Assembly: GCF_035610345.1 (NCBI RefSeq)
Contig: NZ_CP141212.1
Coordinates: 997,976 to 1,061,975, forward strand
Length of the DNA: 64,000 bases
Reading direction: 5' to 3'
From: Sinorhizobium meliloti
GTDB lineage: Bacteria; Pseudomonadota; Alphaproteobacteria; Rhizobiales; Rhizobiaceae
This document shows positions 54,400 through 61,847 of this stretch, one piece after another. The notes beneath the pieces are model-generated. The model searched no databases. It was not told where the DNA came from and was given only the letters and a program-made list of their open reading frames with translations. Position 1 is the first letter of the stretch, and every line of letters begins with the position of its first letter. The translations under genes were made by a program, and so were the position numbers.

Positions 54400-55101
54400 A
54401 TGACCGCTCCGATCGAGCTTTATTACTGGCCCACGCCGAACGGCTGGAAGATCACCATAATGCTGGAGGAGCTCGGCGTTCCCTACGTCGTCAAGTACAT
54501 AAATATCGGCCGGGGCGATCAGTTCCAGCCGGACTTCCTGAAGATCTCGCCGAACAACCGGATGCCGGCGATCGTCGATCCGGACGGTCCGGGCGGCGAG
54601 CCCATCTCCGTATTCGAATCAGGAGCGATCCTGCAGTATCTCGGCCGCAAATACGGCAAGTTCTATCCGTCCGACGAGCGCGCCCGCGTCGAGGTAGAGG
54701 AGTGGCTCTTCTGGCAGGTGGGCGGCCTCGGCCCGATGGCGGGGCAGGCACATCATTTCCGGCAATATGCCCCGGAAAGAATCGCCTACGGCATCGACCG
54801 CTATACCAATGAAGTGAACCGCCTCTACGGCGTGATGAACAAGAGGCTCGCCGACCGGCCGTTCCTCGCCGGCGATTACTCGATCGCAGACATGGCCGCG
54901 ATCGGTTGGGTGATTCCGCACGAGAACCAGGGCCAGGACCTCAACGAATTCCCTAACCTGAAGCGCTGGTTCGACGCCGTACTTGCGCGCCCCGCGGTGA
55001 AGGCGGCCATCGAAGTGGGCAAGGAAGAGCGGGCTCGCCAGAAAAGCCTCGCCGAGGACGAAGAGGCGCAGAAGGTCCTATTCGGCCAGCGCGCCCGCTA
55101 A
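54400..55101 (+). CDS. Glutathione S-transferase, YghU/YfcG type
   Basis: A 233-residue GST. The thioredoxin-like N-terminal domain (residues 1-85) has TPNGWKITIMLEELG and PAIVDPD, ending with the ESG motif FESGAILQYLG; the helical C-terminal domain follows, with GDYSIADMAAIGWV. This is the nu-class (YghU/YfcG) pattern with disulfide-bond reductase activity. The ATG at 54400 with AGGAGAGACGCG upstream is chosen over one 14 codons earlier. Confidence 0.93.
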   Translation: MTAPIELYYWPTPNGWKITIMLEELGVPYVVKYINIGRGDQFQPDFLKISPNNRMPAIVDPDGPGGEPISVFESGAILQYLGRKYGKFYPSDERARVEVEEWLFWQVGGLGPMAGQAHHFRQYAPERIAYGIDRYTNEVNRLYGVMNKRLADRPFLAGDYSIADMAAIGWVIPHENQGQDLNEFPNLKRWFDAVLARPAVKAAIEVGKEERARQKSLAEDEEAQKVLFGQRAR

Positions 55102-55182
55102 TGCGGGGGCGCGGGAGGGGCGAACAATGCCCCTCCATAGGCGTATCTGGTGCAGCGCCGCCCGGGTTCTTGCTGCGGAGGC

Positions 55183-55524
55183 TTAAAGACGCGTCCAGGT
55201 TTGCGATTTGCAAAGCACCTTCAGCACGCAGCCCCGCATCTTCAGCAGATTGCCGTCCACCGATCCCGTACCGCTATAGGTCTTGTCGCTTTCGGGATCG
55301 GTGACCACGCCGCTATAGCTGCCGCCGGTTCCGGACAGCGAACCGACGCGCTTGCCCGCGTGCTTGCCCGTCTTCAGCGTGACGCAGAAGGCTGTGCCGC
55401 AAACCGCGATTTCCGCGGTGGAGCCGCTCGCCGTCTTCCACTTGCCGAGGATCGGTTCGGCAGCGTGGACCGGGGCGGCTGCGGCAAAGCCAAGCGCTGC
55501 TGCGACGAGCAATGTGCGAATCAT
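55183..55524 (-). CDS. DUF2147 secreted protein
   Basis: A 113-residue protein with a signal peptide (residues 1-21, ending APVHAAEP) and a DUF2147 domain (GKWKTASGSTAEIAVCG, and at the end LKMRGCVLKVLCKSQTWTRL). The ATG at 55524 follows GGAGGAAATTGC. Family members are periplasmic proteins of unknown function, beta-rich, with two disulfides likely. Confidence 0.88.
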   Translation of the reverse strand: MIRTLLVAAALGFAAAAPVHAAEPILGKWKTASGSTAEIAVCGTAFCVTLKTGKHAGKRVGSLSGTGGSYSGVVTDPESDKTYSGTGSVDGNLLKMRGCVLKVLCKSQTWTRL

Positions 55525-56115
55525 GCAATTTCCTCCGAAGTCGGCAGGCTCTTCGGTCCTGCCGCGTGCTTGTTCCCTGTGGAGCGCGAACTCCTGCTGC
55601 CGCACGGGCTATCGGGCGGATGAAGATCACTCCGGCACAGACAGTATATTACGCGTACGTAAAGGTAAATATCCGGGCGTTGCCATGCCTTCCAAGGGGC
55701 ATGTTGCGCGCGCGGTGGCGCCGTCCTTGAAAGGGCAGTTGTTCTCATGGTTAGCGTTCAGTTGAAATCCGAACGTGAAATTCTCGTAAAATTCGAGGCG
55801 AATGCGTGCCTTTGCAGGGCCTGCGATGCTTAACGAAAACCCAAGTTTACCAAGTATTTGGACTTTGTTTGCGTCAAATTAAGCATGGATTTTAAGCGGC
55901 CATTGAAGGCCGTCAGGCATATTCACATTCATAAGACGAGCGGCGAAACAAGCCGCCGACCAACCGGAAAGCGACGCTGCAGAAGACGGCGCGATTTCCC
56001 GGAAAGCCCGCCAAGAGGCTCGATGAAACAGGGACCAGGAATACCAGCTGAAGCCGGGCTCGCCCCTACGGGCGGGCCGCTTCGCTCAAACGAAGAAAAG
56101 ACAGGGACAAGAAAA
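55525..56115. other. Intergenic region between DUF2147 and Sel1-like genes
   Basis: 591 bases without a convincing gene. A MerR/LiuR-like palindrome lies at 55648-55663. The stretch 55745-55900 is AT-richer and could hold the promoter of the gene at 56116. An in-frame extension of that gene to 55858 exists, but it is Arg-rich and not protein-like. Confidence 0.35.
55648..55663. promoter_or_regulatory. LiuR-like palindrome upstream of the DUF2147 gene
   Basis: ATTACGCGTACGTAAA matches 13 of 16 positions of the TTTACGTWWACGTAAA pattern also seen, less perfectly, before ETF-QO at 41071. The core TTACG-CGTA-CGTAA is an exact inverted repeat. It is 124 bases upstream of the DUF2147 start. Confidence 0.35.
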
Positions 56116-56382
56116 ATGGCACTCTTTAACATTGAGATCGTTTCGGATGACGCCATCGGCGGCGGCAACCGCGCCGACGTTCTGTGCGAGATGGGCCTCG
56201 CCTATGCGACGGGCCGCGGCAGGCCCGTGGATCTGGTAGCCGCGCACAAGTGGCTGAACATCGCCGCGATCAGGGGCTCGGACCGTGCGGCCGACCTGCG
56301 AGCCGACCTCGCGGCGACGATGAGCAAGGCGGATCTCGCCGCCGCGCTGCGCGCAGCACGCGAATGGATGACGATGCACTGA
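56116..56382 (+). CDS. Sel1-repeat-like small protein
   Basis: An 88-residue protein. The segment CEMGLAYATGRGRPVDLVAAHKWLNIAAIRG has the Sel1 repeat pattern, and a helical tail follows (SKADLAAALRAAREWM). Sel1-like repeats mediate protein contacts. The ATG at 56116 is chosen because the upstream extension looks non-coding; the ribosome binding site (AGGGACAAGAAAA) is weak. Function unknown. Confidence 0.75.
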   Translation: MALFNIEIVSDDAIGGGNRADVLCEMGLAYATGRGRPVDLVAAHKWLNIAAIRGSDRAADLRADLAATMSKADLAAALRAAREWMTMH

Positions 56383-56403
56383 TGCGTGGCGGTTGCCGCC
56401 GGT

Positions 56404-57525
56404 TCAGGTGGCAGCCAAACTCCTGATCACCTCCGGAAGCGCGGCCGCAAGGAGATCGAGTTCGGTTGCGGGCGCAGTGCTGATGCGGATACAGCGGTTC
56501 AGCGGCGCGACCCCGGGCATGCGGATGAAAATGCCATGATCGCCCATCAGCCGATCGACGATCGCCCGCGCATAGGCCGCATCCTTTCCACAGTCGACAG
56601 CCACGAAATTCGTGGCTGAGGGAAGAGGGACGAGGCCGTTGTCGGCAGCGATCCGGCCGATCCTCTCCCGTGAATTCGCGATCTTGCGCGTGACTTCCTT
56701 CAAGTATTCCTTGTCGGCCAGTGCGGCAATCGCTGCCGACACGCTGATTCGGCTCATTCCGAAATGATTGCGGATCTTGTCGAAGGCCTGAGCCGTCCCG
56801 GGCGTCGACAGCGCGTAACCGACGCGGGCCCCGGCCAGTCCGTAGGCCTTCGAAAAGGTGCGCGTGCGTATGACGTTAGGCCTGTCGATCAGGCTCTCGA
56901 TCGAAGGAATTGCCTCCCGCGGCGCCGTTTCACAATAGGCTTCGTCCAGCACGAGGAGTGTCGTTTCCGGCAGAGCGTCCGCAAAGGCGATCACGCGTTC
57001 GGCGGGCCACCAGCTGCCCATCGGATTATCGGGATTGGCGAGATAGACGAGCGCCGCATTCTCGCGCTTCGCGGCGGCGAGCAATCCATCGATATCCTCC
57101 CGATCGCCGGCATAGGGGACCGTGACCAGCCGTCCGCCATGTCCTGCGACATGATAGTTGAAGGTCGGATAGCCGCCGAGAGAGGTCACGACCGGCATGC
57201 CCGGTTCCACGACGAGGCGCACGATCTGCCCGAGCAGGCCGTCGACTCCCTCTCCGATCGCGATATTGGCGGCTGGGACACGAAGATGGCCGGCGAGCGC
57301 CTGCTTCAGATCGTGATTCTCGGGATCGGAATATTTCCAGGTCTCATCGGCCGCCTGACGAATGGCCAGCAACACGGATGGTGCCGGGCCGAACCCGCTC
57401 TCATTGGCGCCGATGCGCGCCGCGACCTCGCGGCCGTGCTGACGCTCGAGCGCCTCAGGGCCAACGAAGGGGACGGTAGCCGGCAGGGATTGGACGAGTG
57501 GCGTGAAGCGTGAGAATGCGGACAT
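56404..57525 (-). CDS. Histidinol-phosphate aminotransferase-like PLP enzyme
   Basis: A 373-residue class I/II aminotransferase. The PLP lysine is in TFSKAYGLAGARVGY near residue 220; NPDNPMGSWW and VLDEAYCE are further cofactor-binding parts, and the C-terminal arginine is in NRCIRISTAP. It resembles HisC and related aromatic aminotransferases. No other his genes are near, so the true substrate may differ from histidinol phosphate. Confidence 0.88.
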   Translation of the reverse strand: MSAFSRFTPLVQSLPATVPFVGPEALERQHGREVAARIGANESGFGPAPSVLLAIRQAADETWKYSDPENHDLKQALAGHLRVPAANIAIGEGVDGLLGQIVRLVVEPGMPVVTSLGGYPTFNYHVAGHGGRLVTVPYAGDREDIDGLLAAAKRENAALVYLANPDNPMGSWWPAERVIAFADALPETTLLVLDEAYCETAPREAIPSIESLIDRPNVIRTRTFSKAYGLAGARVGYALSTPGTAQAFDKIRNHFGMSRISVSAAIAALADKEYLKEVTRKIANSRERIGRIAADNGLVPLPSATNFVAVDCGKDAAYARAIVDRLMGDHGIFIRMPGVAPLNRCIRISTAPATELDLLAAALPEVIRSLAAT

Positions 57526-57786
57526 GTTGGTAAAACGTACTCCGTTCGGAAATGCCGGCGGAACTTATCGCATAAGAAGGCGAAGCGGAATCGATGCGAT
57601 GAAGAATCGGCAGAAGAACAGCCGCCTCGAAGGGGCTTCTCCCAACTCTTACTCCCAGGCAACACGATTTCACCATATCCCGATCGGGTGGTGACCGCGC
57701 CGAAGCGGATGAAAATGGGGTGATTTCCCGAAATTCGACAAAAAAATCTTGCATTGGAAACGCGGTGACACTAGTCAGGCGCTAAC

Positions 57787-57876
57787 GGAGAGGTGGCCGA
57801 GTGGTCGAAGGCGCTCCCCTGCTAAGGGAGTATACCGGAAACGGTATCGAGGGTTCGAATCCCTTCTTCTCCGCCA
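57787..57876 (+). tRNA. tRNA-Ser (GCT anticodon)
   Basis: A 90-base cloverleaf: acceptor GGAGAGG pairing with CTTCTCC (one G-U), D arm GGCCGAGTGGTCGAAGGC, anticodon stem-loop TCCCC-TGCTAA-GGGGA with GCT at 57819-57824 region, a long variable arm (TACCGGAAACGGTA) as in class II tRNAs, T arm GGGTTCGAATCCC and a genomic CCA. The long variable arm and the GCT anticodon (codons AGC/AGT) identify serine. Confidence 0.93.
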
Positions 57877-58057
57877 TTCAGTCCTTGAGTGGGCACTGAG
57901 TGTACGTCACTTCCCGCCGTAAGCGTATGTAGCAGCCGGGACTTCGGTCCCATGATGCGAGCCTCGCCTTCGCCAACCTCGAAGCGTGTTCTGTCTCCTT
58001 CAAACAGGCCAACCGTTTAGTTCGGCCCGATGCGCGCTCCTACGCGCAGCATTGCCG

Positions 58058-58390
58058 TTATTCAGCGGCCTCCCTGATGGTCCCGACGATCCATTCATTC
58101 AGGCTCTTGCCCGCGGCTGCGGCAGCAATGACTGCTGCGGCATGCTCGTCAGGGGTGAGGCGGACATTGAACTTGCCAGAGAACTTCCGGCGAGGCTCAA
58201 TACCCTTTTCCCGGCACATTTCGAGATAGACGGCCAGCGACTTGCGGCCTTCCTCAATCAGATCGTGGACACTCTCGGCATAGAAGTCGGCCCCGCCATT
58301 CAGGGCGACAAACTCGCCGCGCAGCATCTGAATCTCGGGATCGAAAGCGATGACCGCCTTCTCGCCATTGATTTCGACGACATTGTTCAT
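58058..58390 (-). CDS. hicB: HicB family antitoxin
   Basis: A 110-residue protein with an N-terminal HicB-like fold (IAFDPEIQMLRGEFVALNGGADFYAESVHDLIEEG) and a C-terminal ribbon-helix-helix DNA-binding segment (FNVRLTPDEHAAAVIAAAAAGKSLNEWI). It neutralises HicA and usually represses its own operon. The ATG at 58390 overlaps the hicA stop by four bases (ATGA), so the two are coupled with toxin first. Confidence 0.88.
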   Translation of the reverse strand: MNNVVEINGEKAVIAFDPEIQMLRGEFVALNGGADFYAESVHDLIEEGRKSLAVYLEMCREKGIEPRRKFSGKFNVRLTPDEHAAAVIAAAAAGKSLNEWIVGTIREAAE

Positions 58391-58641
58391 GGCTTTACTC
58401 CGTGTTCGTCCAGCCATTTACGGATGCTGGCAACCGCACCTTTATCCGTATCCGGTGAAGGATGCGGGCGATGAAAGACGCGCACTTCGCCGAACAGGAA
58501 CACGCCTGTCCGCGAACCTTCCCGCTCGCTGACCTCCGCCCCGAGGGTTACAAACAGCGCCTCTATGTCGGCCCAGTGGATCGAGCCGTTGACCGGGCGG
58601 GCGAAGATCAGTTCCAGCGTGGCTCTGTCACACTTTTTCAT
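58387..58641 (-). CDS. hicA: HicA family mRNA interferase toxin
   Basis: An 84-residue HicA-like protein: ADIEALFVTLGAEVSEREGSR, VFHRPHPSPDTDKGAVASIRKWLDEHGV. HicA is an RNase with a double-stranded-RNA-binding fold that halts translation when free. The central histidines VFHRPHP are conserved in this subgroup. The ATG at 58641 gives the normal size; a longer in-frame extension upstream is unlikely. A palindromic operator lies directly upstream. Confidence 0.85.
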   Translation of the reverse strand: MKKCDRATLELIFARPVNGSIHWADIEALFVTLGAEVSEREGSRTGVFLFGEVRVFHRPHPSPDTDKGAVASIRKWLDEHGVKP

Positions 58642-58651
58642 GGAGTGCCAA

Positions 58652-58668
58652 GTACCATTTTCTGGTAC
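58652..58668 (-). promoter_or_regulatory. Palindromic operator candidate of hicAB
   Basis: GTACCATTTTCTGGTAC, six-base perfect arms with a five-base spacer, 10-27 bases upstream of the hicA start. Ribbon-helix-helix antitoxins such as HicB bind inverted repeats of this kind over the toxin-antitoxin promoter. Confidence 0.55.
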
Positions 58669-59606
58669 TGTTTTCAGGTTCGATTTCGACCCCGGCGTCG
58701 GGCTATCCGGTATCAGGGCGAGCAGTTCATCAAGCAGGTCGTCCGAGGTCGTACCCGGCCGGCCTGCCGGGGAATGGTCACGGAAAGCCCAGCAATTTCT
58801 CGATCTGACTGGCACCAACCAGCAGAGCCAGCTTGTCGCCCTGCTCAAGTCAGCGCAGCCGATGCAATCATAGAAAGTGTGTTCATAGGAGAGGGCGGAT
58901 TATAGGGCTATAGAGCGAACGTGGTGATCATCACCATCGGTCGCGGCCAGTTTCCCTTCGGGGCACATCTCCGTTGTCGAAAGCGACCGACGATGGCCCC
59001 GGCGCCGGGGATGCGACATGCAGCGCGTGACGGCACTCACCGTCATGGCCAATCAGCTCATTTTTTGAAACACCGGGTAAAGAGTGGAGCCGGCGCAGCC
59101 ATTCCGACTGCGCTCGTGAGTGCTTCTCGATTCGCGAATCCCTGTGCGCTGATTCTTCCGTGAATCGGCCGGGAAGCGGCCCGACTTCGATGCGCGGGCC
59201 CGGGATCGACGCGTCGATGGCTCTCGAAAAGATAGGACTTGGGCAGGGGCTTCGCCCGGTTTCGACCCCCTTTCCGGCCATTTTTTGCCCCTTTCCGACA
59301 CAGATCACAGCCCGACATCCTGCGCTAACCCCTCGTCGCTAAAGGATTTTCTTAACGGTCTGTTAATTTCCTCGGGCCGTCTGGGGCGATTTTGTGTCGT
59401 TTCAGCAACAGGGATCAGGGAAGGGCAGGGCAAAGGAGTCGATCTGGTAAGTTGGTCGTTGCGCGCCCCACCCGGTTTTGTATTTTCAACTCCGGAAGCA
59501 AGGGCGGTTGATCGTCCGACTTCTTGAACATTGGGGATGGGGCAGGGAACGCTGTCCTTCAGCAAAAAACCCAGACCCGTTTTAAACTTTTGACTGGAGG
59601 TCAGAA
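58669..59606. other. Intergenic region between hicAB and the first porin, with a CtrA-type box
   Basis: About 940 bases. Plus-strand codons at 58770-58870 (ending QLVALLKSAQPMQS) look slightly protein-like but have no start signal, so they may be a remnant. The central part (58900-59300) shows nothing recognisable. From about 59340 the sequence is AT-richer and contains the CtrA-type box at 59352-59366 and the porin promoter. Confidence 0.4.
59352..59366. promoter_or_regulatory. Full CtrA-type box upstream of the first porin
   Basis: TTAACGGTCTGTTAA is an exact TTAA-N7-TTAA. It lies 240 bases upstream of the porin start. If functional, porin expression would be tied to the cell cycle. Confidence 0.5.
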
Positions 59607-60635
59607 ATGAACATCAAGAGCCTTCTTCTCGGCTCCGCTGCTGCTCTCGCAGCAGTCTCCGGCGCCCAGGCTGCCGACGCGATCGTCGCTGCCGAGCCGG
59701 AGCCCATGGAATACGTCCGCGTCTGCGACGCTTTCGGCACGGGCTACTTCTACATTCCCGGCACGGAAACCTGCCTCAAGATCAGCGGCTTCATCCGCGT
59801 TCAGGGCGAATTCGGTCGTGACGAAGTCAACGATCGTCAGGGTTGGGGCGATGCAGGTACGTCGGACTGGGACATGTTCTCCCGCGCTTACATCGCGTTC
59901 GACGCGAAGAGCGACACCGAATACGGCACGCTCACCGGCTTCTTCGCCGCTGAATTCAACGCCGACAACGACACCGATGTCGGCGACAGCCTGATCGACG
60001 TCGACGAAGCCTACATCCAGCTCGGCGGCTTCAAGGCCGGCTTCTTCTACAGCTGGTGGGATAAGGGTCTGAACGGCGAAACCGACTCGCTCGGCAACTT
60101 CACTGAGTTCAACTCGCTCGCCTACATCTATGATGGCGGCACCTTCCAGGCCGGTATCTCGGTCGACGAACTCGAAGGTGCGAGCACCAAGCCGAACGGC
60201 GTTGGTATCACCGGTATCGTCTCCGCTACGCTCGGCGGCGTTGCTTTCGACTTGCTCGGCAGCTACGACACCGAATGGGAAGAAGGCGCTGTCCGCGGCT
60301 TGCTCTCCGCAGACCTCGGTCCGGGCACCTTCCAGATCGCCGGCATCTGGGCGTCCAACCCGAACGCTTACTGGGAAGACTCCGAATGGACCGTTGCTGC
60401 GTCTTACCGCTTCAACGCTACCGACAAGTTCCACATCACTCCGGCTGCTCAGTACTGGGGTAGCCTGCAAGACTCGAACACCAGCTTCGGCAACGATGAT
60501 CAGTGGCGCGTTGGTATCACGACCGACTACGACATCACGGAAGGTCTCGCTACCCGCTTCACGATCAACTACACCGATGCGGACAACGACGAAGACTACG
60601 TCAGCGGCTTCCTCCGCCTGCAGCGTGACTTCTAA
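59607..60635 (+). CDS. ropA1: RopA-type outer-membrane porin
   Basis: A 342-residue porin of the alphaproteobacterial porin_2 family (RopA). A signal peptide (1-22, ending GAQAADA) is followed by beta-strand-rich sequence with the family start EYVRVCDAFGTGYFYIPGTETCLKI and the C-terminal FLRLQRDF whose terminal Phe is needed for assembly. TGGAGG precedes the ATG. RopA porins allow diffusion of small solutes and serve as phage receptors in S. meliloti. The paralogue at 61848-62906 is close to identical at its N-terminus. The ropA1/ropA2 assignment follows remembered gene order only. Confidence 0.92.
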   Translation: MNIKSLLLGSAAALAAVSGAQAADAIVAAEPEPMEYVRVCDAFGTGYFYIPGTETCLKISGFIRVQGEFGRDEVNDRQGWGDAGTSDWDMFSRAYIAFDAKSDTEYGTLTGFFAAEFNADNDTDVGDSLIDVDEAYIQLGGFKAGFFYSWWDKGLNGETDSLGNFTEFNSLAYIYDGGTFQAGISVDELEGASTKPNGVGITGIVSATLGGVAFDLLGSYDTEWEEGAVRGLLSADLGPGTFQIAGIWASNPNAYWEDSEWTVAASYRFNATDKFHITPAAQYWGSLQDSNTSFGNDDQWRVGITTDYDITEGLATRFTINYTDADNDEDYVSGFLRLQRDF

Positions 60636-60662
60636 TCTGACCTGACCTCGGTCAGTGGAAGG

Positions 60663-60691
60663 AAAGCCCGGCTCAAAGCCGGGCTTTCTCT
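60663..60691 (+). terminator. Rho-independent terminator of the first porin
   Basis: Arms AAAGCCCGGCT and AGCCGGGCTTT with a CAA loop, followed by TCTCTTTT, 28 bases after the stop. Confidence 0.85.
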
Positions 60692-60741
60692 TTTAGGGAA
60701 TAGCCTTGTGAGTGCCGCGCTACTGCGGCGCGTTCCGCGAT

Positions 60742-61674
60742 TTACTTGAGGTGCCGCTCCAGGACGGGCACGCACATATCGAGGTCGTGGGAGGCGAGAT
60801 GGGCGTAGCGCATCGTCATCTCGAGCGTCTGGTGGCCAAGCCACATCTGAACCCGTCTAAGGTCGATCCCGCCTCTGACCAGGCGTGAGGCGCAGGTATG
60901 CCGCAGGATGTGCGGAACGACGTCTTCTTCGTCACCGAGGCGCGCATCCACCTTTGCAGCGTTCCAGACGGCGCGATACTTCTGCTGATCAATTCTCGAA
61001 AAGGGCCCCGGGGCTCTGTCGGCACATTTCTTCAGGGCGTCCTTTGCCCTCAAGGTGAGCGGGACCGTGCGGCTGCGGCCCGACTTGGTGACCCAGAATG
61101 TCGCCCGGCCCTCATGGATGTCGTTCCATTTGAGAGCGATGGCCTCGCCCAGGCGCGCACCCGTATCCACCAGGAATATCGAGAGATAAAGGTATAGTTC
61201 AGACCGGCTCGCGATCTCCCGGAAGAGCAGTTCCTCCTCGTCTGCCTCCAGAAAGCGCAGGCGCCCCGCCTTCTCCTTCTGGCGCTTGAACTCCGGTAGA
61301 TTGTGTACATCCCCCATCTTGTACGCTTTCCGCAGCAGCTTTCGCAGCGCCGCCATCTTCCGGTTGATGGTCGCGTTGCTGTTGCCGCGCTTTCGCAGCG
61401 CACCGATGAGGCCGTCGAGCATCTCCTGCGAGAAGACGGAGAAACGCTTGCCGAGCAGAATCTCGTCCAGCTCTCCGACGAAGGCCTTCACATTGTATTT
61501 GTGCTTGCCTTCGTCCCACAGGATGTCGGCATAGCGCTGAAGCAATTCGGCGAGCGTGGCTTCCTTCACCACTCCCATGGGACCTTGCCGGCCGAAGCTA
61601 TAATTGACCTCGTATCCGGACCCCATTCCAGGGAATCCAAGGTCACTCGCTCGTTTTTCAGCGTCCGACGTCAC
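60742..61674 (-). CDS. Tyrosine recombinase / phage-type integrase
   Basis: A 310-residue recombinase with an N-terminal SAM-like core-binding domain (about 25-115) and a C-terminal catalytic domain with the family residues: Arg in DTGARLGEAIALKW, His-x2-Arg in HILRHTCASRL, His in WLGHQTLEMT and the nucleophile Tyr in MRYAHLASHD. GTG start at 61674 with GGGAGG upstream. No excisionase or other phage gene is nearby and no att duplication was seen, so it may be a remnant or an XerC/D-like orphan. It lies between two porin genes that point towards each other. Confidence 0.9.
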   Translation of the reverse strand: MTSDAEKRASDLGFPGMGSGYEVNYSFGRQGPMGVVKEATLAELLQRYADILWDEGKHKYNVKAFVGELDEILLGKRFSVFSQEMLDGLIGALRKRGNSNATINRKMAALRKLLRKAYKMGDVHNLPEFKRQKEKAGRLRFLEADEEELLFREIASRSELYLYLSIFLVDTGARLGEAIALKWNDIHEGRATFWVTKSGRSRTVPLTLRAKDALKKCADRAPGPFSRIDQQKYRAVWNAAKVDARLGDEEDVVPHILRHTCASRLVRGGIDLRRVQMWLGHQTLEMTMRYAHLASHDLDMCVPVLERHLK

Positions 61675-61847
61675 GTTTGCCGTTTCCTCCCCATTCTCCG
61701 TGAACGAGCCAAGAAACCACTGACCATCAAGTCAGTGCTTATAGTCAAACAATCTCAACGCCTTGGCGGCGCACATTCGTTGCAGAACAGCAACAGCCCG
61801 CAACTCAATGTTGGGTTGCGGGCTTTTTTGAACCTGACTAGGTCAGA
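61675..61847. ncRNA. Candidate small RNA ending in a plus-strand terminator
   Basis: The 173 bases between the integrase start and the second porin stop contain a strong hairpin (AGCCCGCAAC at 61795-61804 and GTTGCGGGCT at 61815-61824) followed on the plus strand by TTTTTT. No plus-strand gene precedes it, so it may terminate a small plus-strand transcript starting around 61690-61740. It also could serve as a weaker terminator for the minus-strand porin. Confidence 0.35.

Noticed and set aside
58669..58880. In-frame extension of hicA and a plus-strand frame ending QLVALLKSAQPMQS
   Set aside because: Neither has a ribosome binding site or recognisable domain; the extension is far outside HicA size.
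58931..59527. Several 80-125 codon frames on both strands before the first porin
   Set aside because: They overlap one another, lack start signals and have Arg/Pro-rich composition; the region is better read as non-coding upstream DNA.
57787..61674. Possible genomic island integrated at tRNA-Ser with the tyrosine recombinase
   Set aside because: No second copy of the tRNA 3' end was seen near the recombinase, and the recombinase is separated from the tRNA by a core porin gene, so a simple tRNA-site island is not supported.
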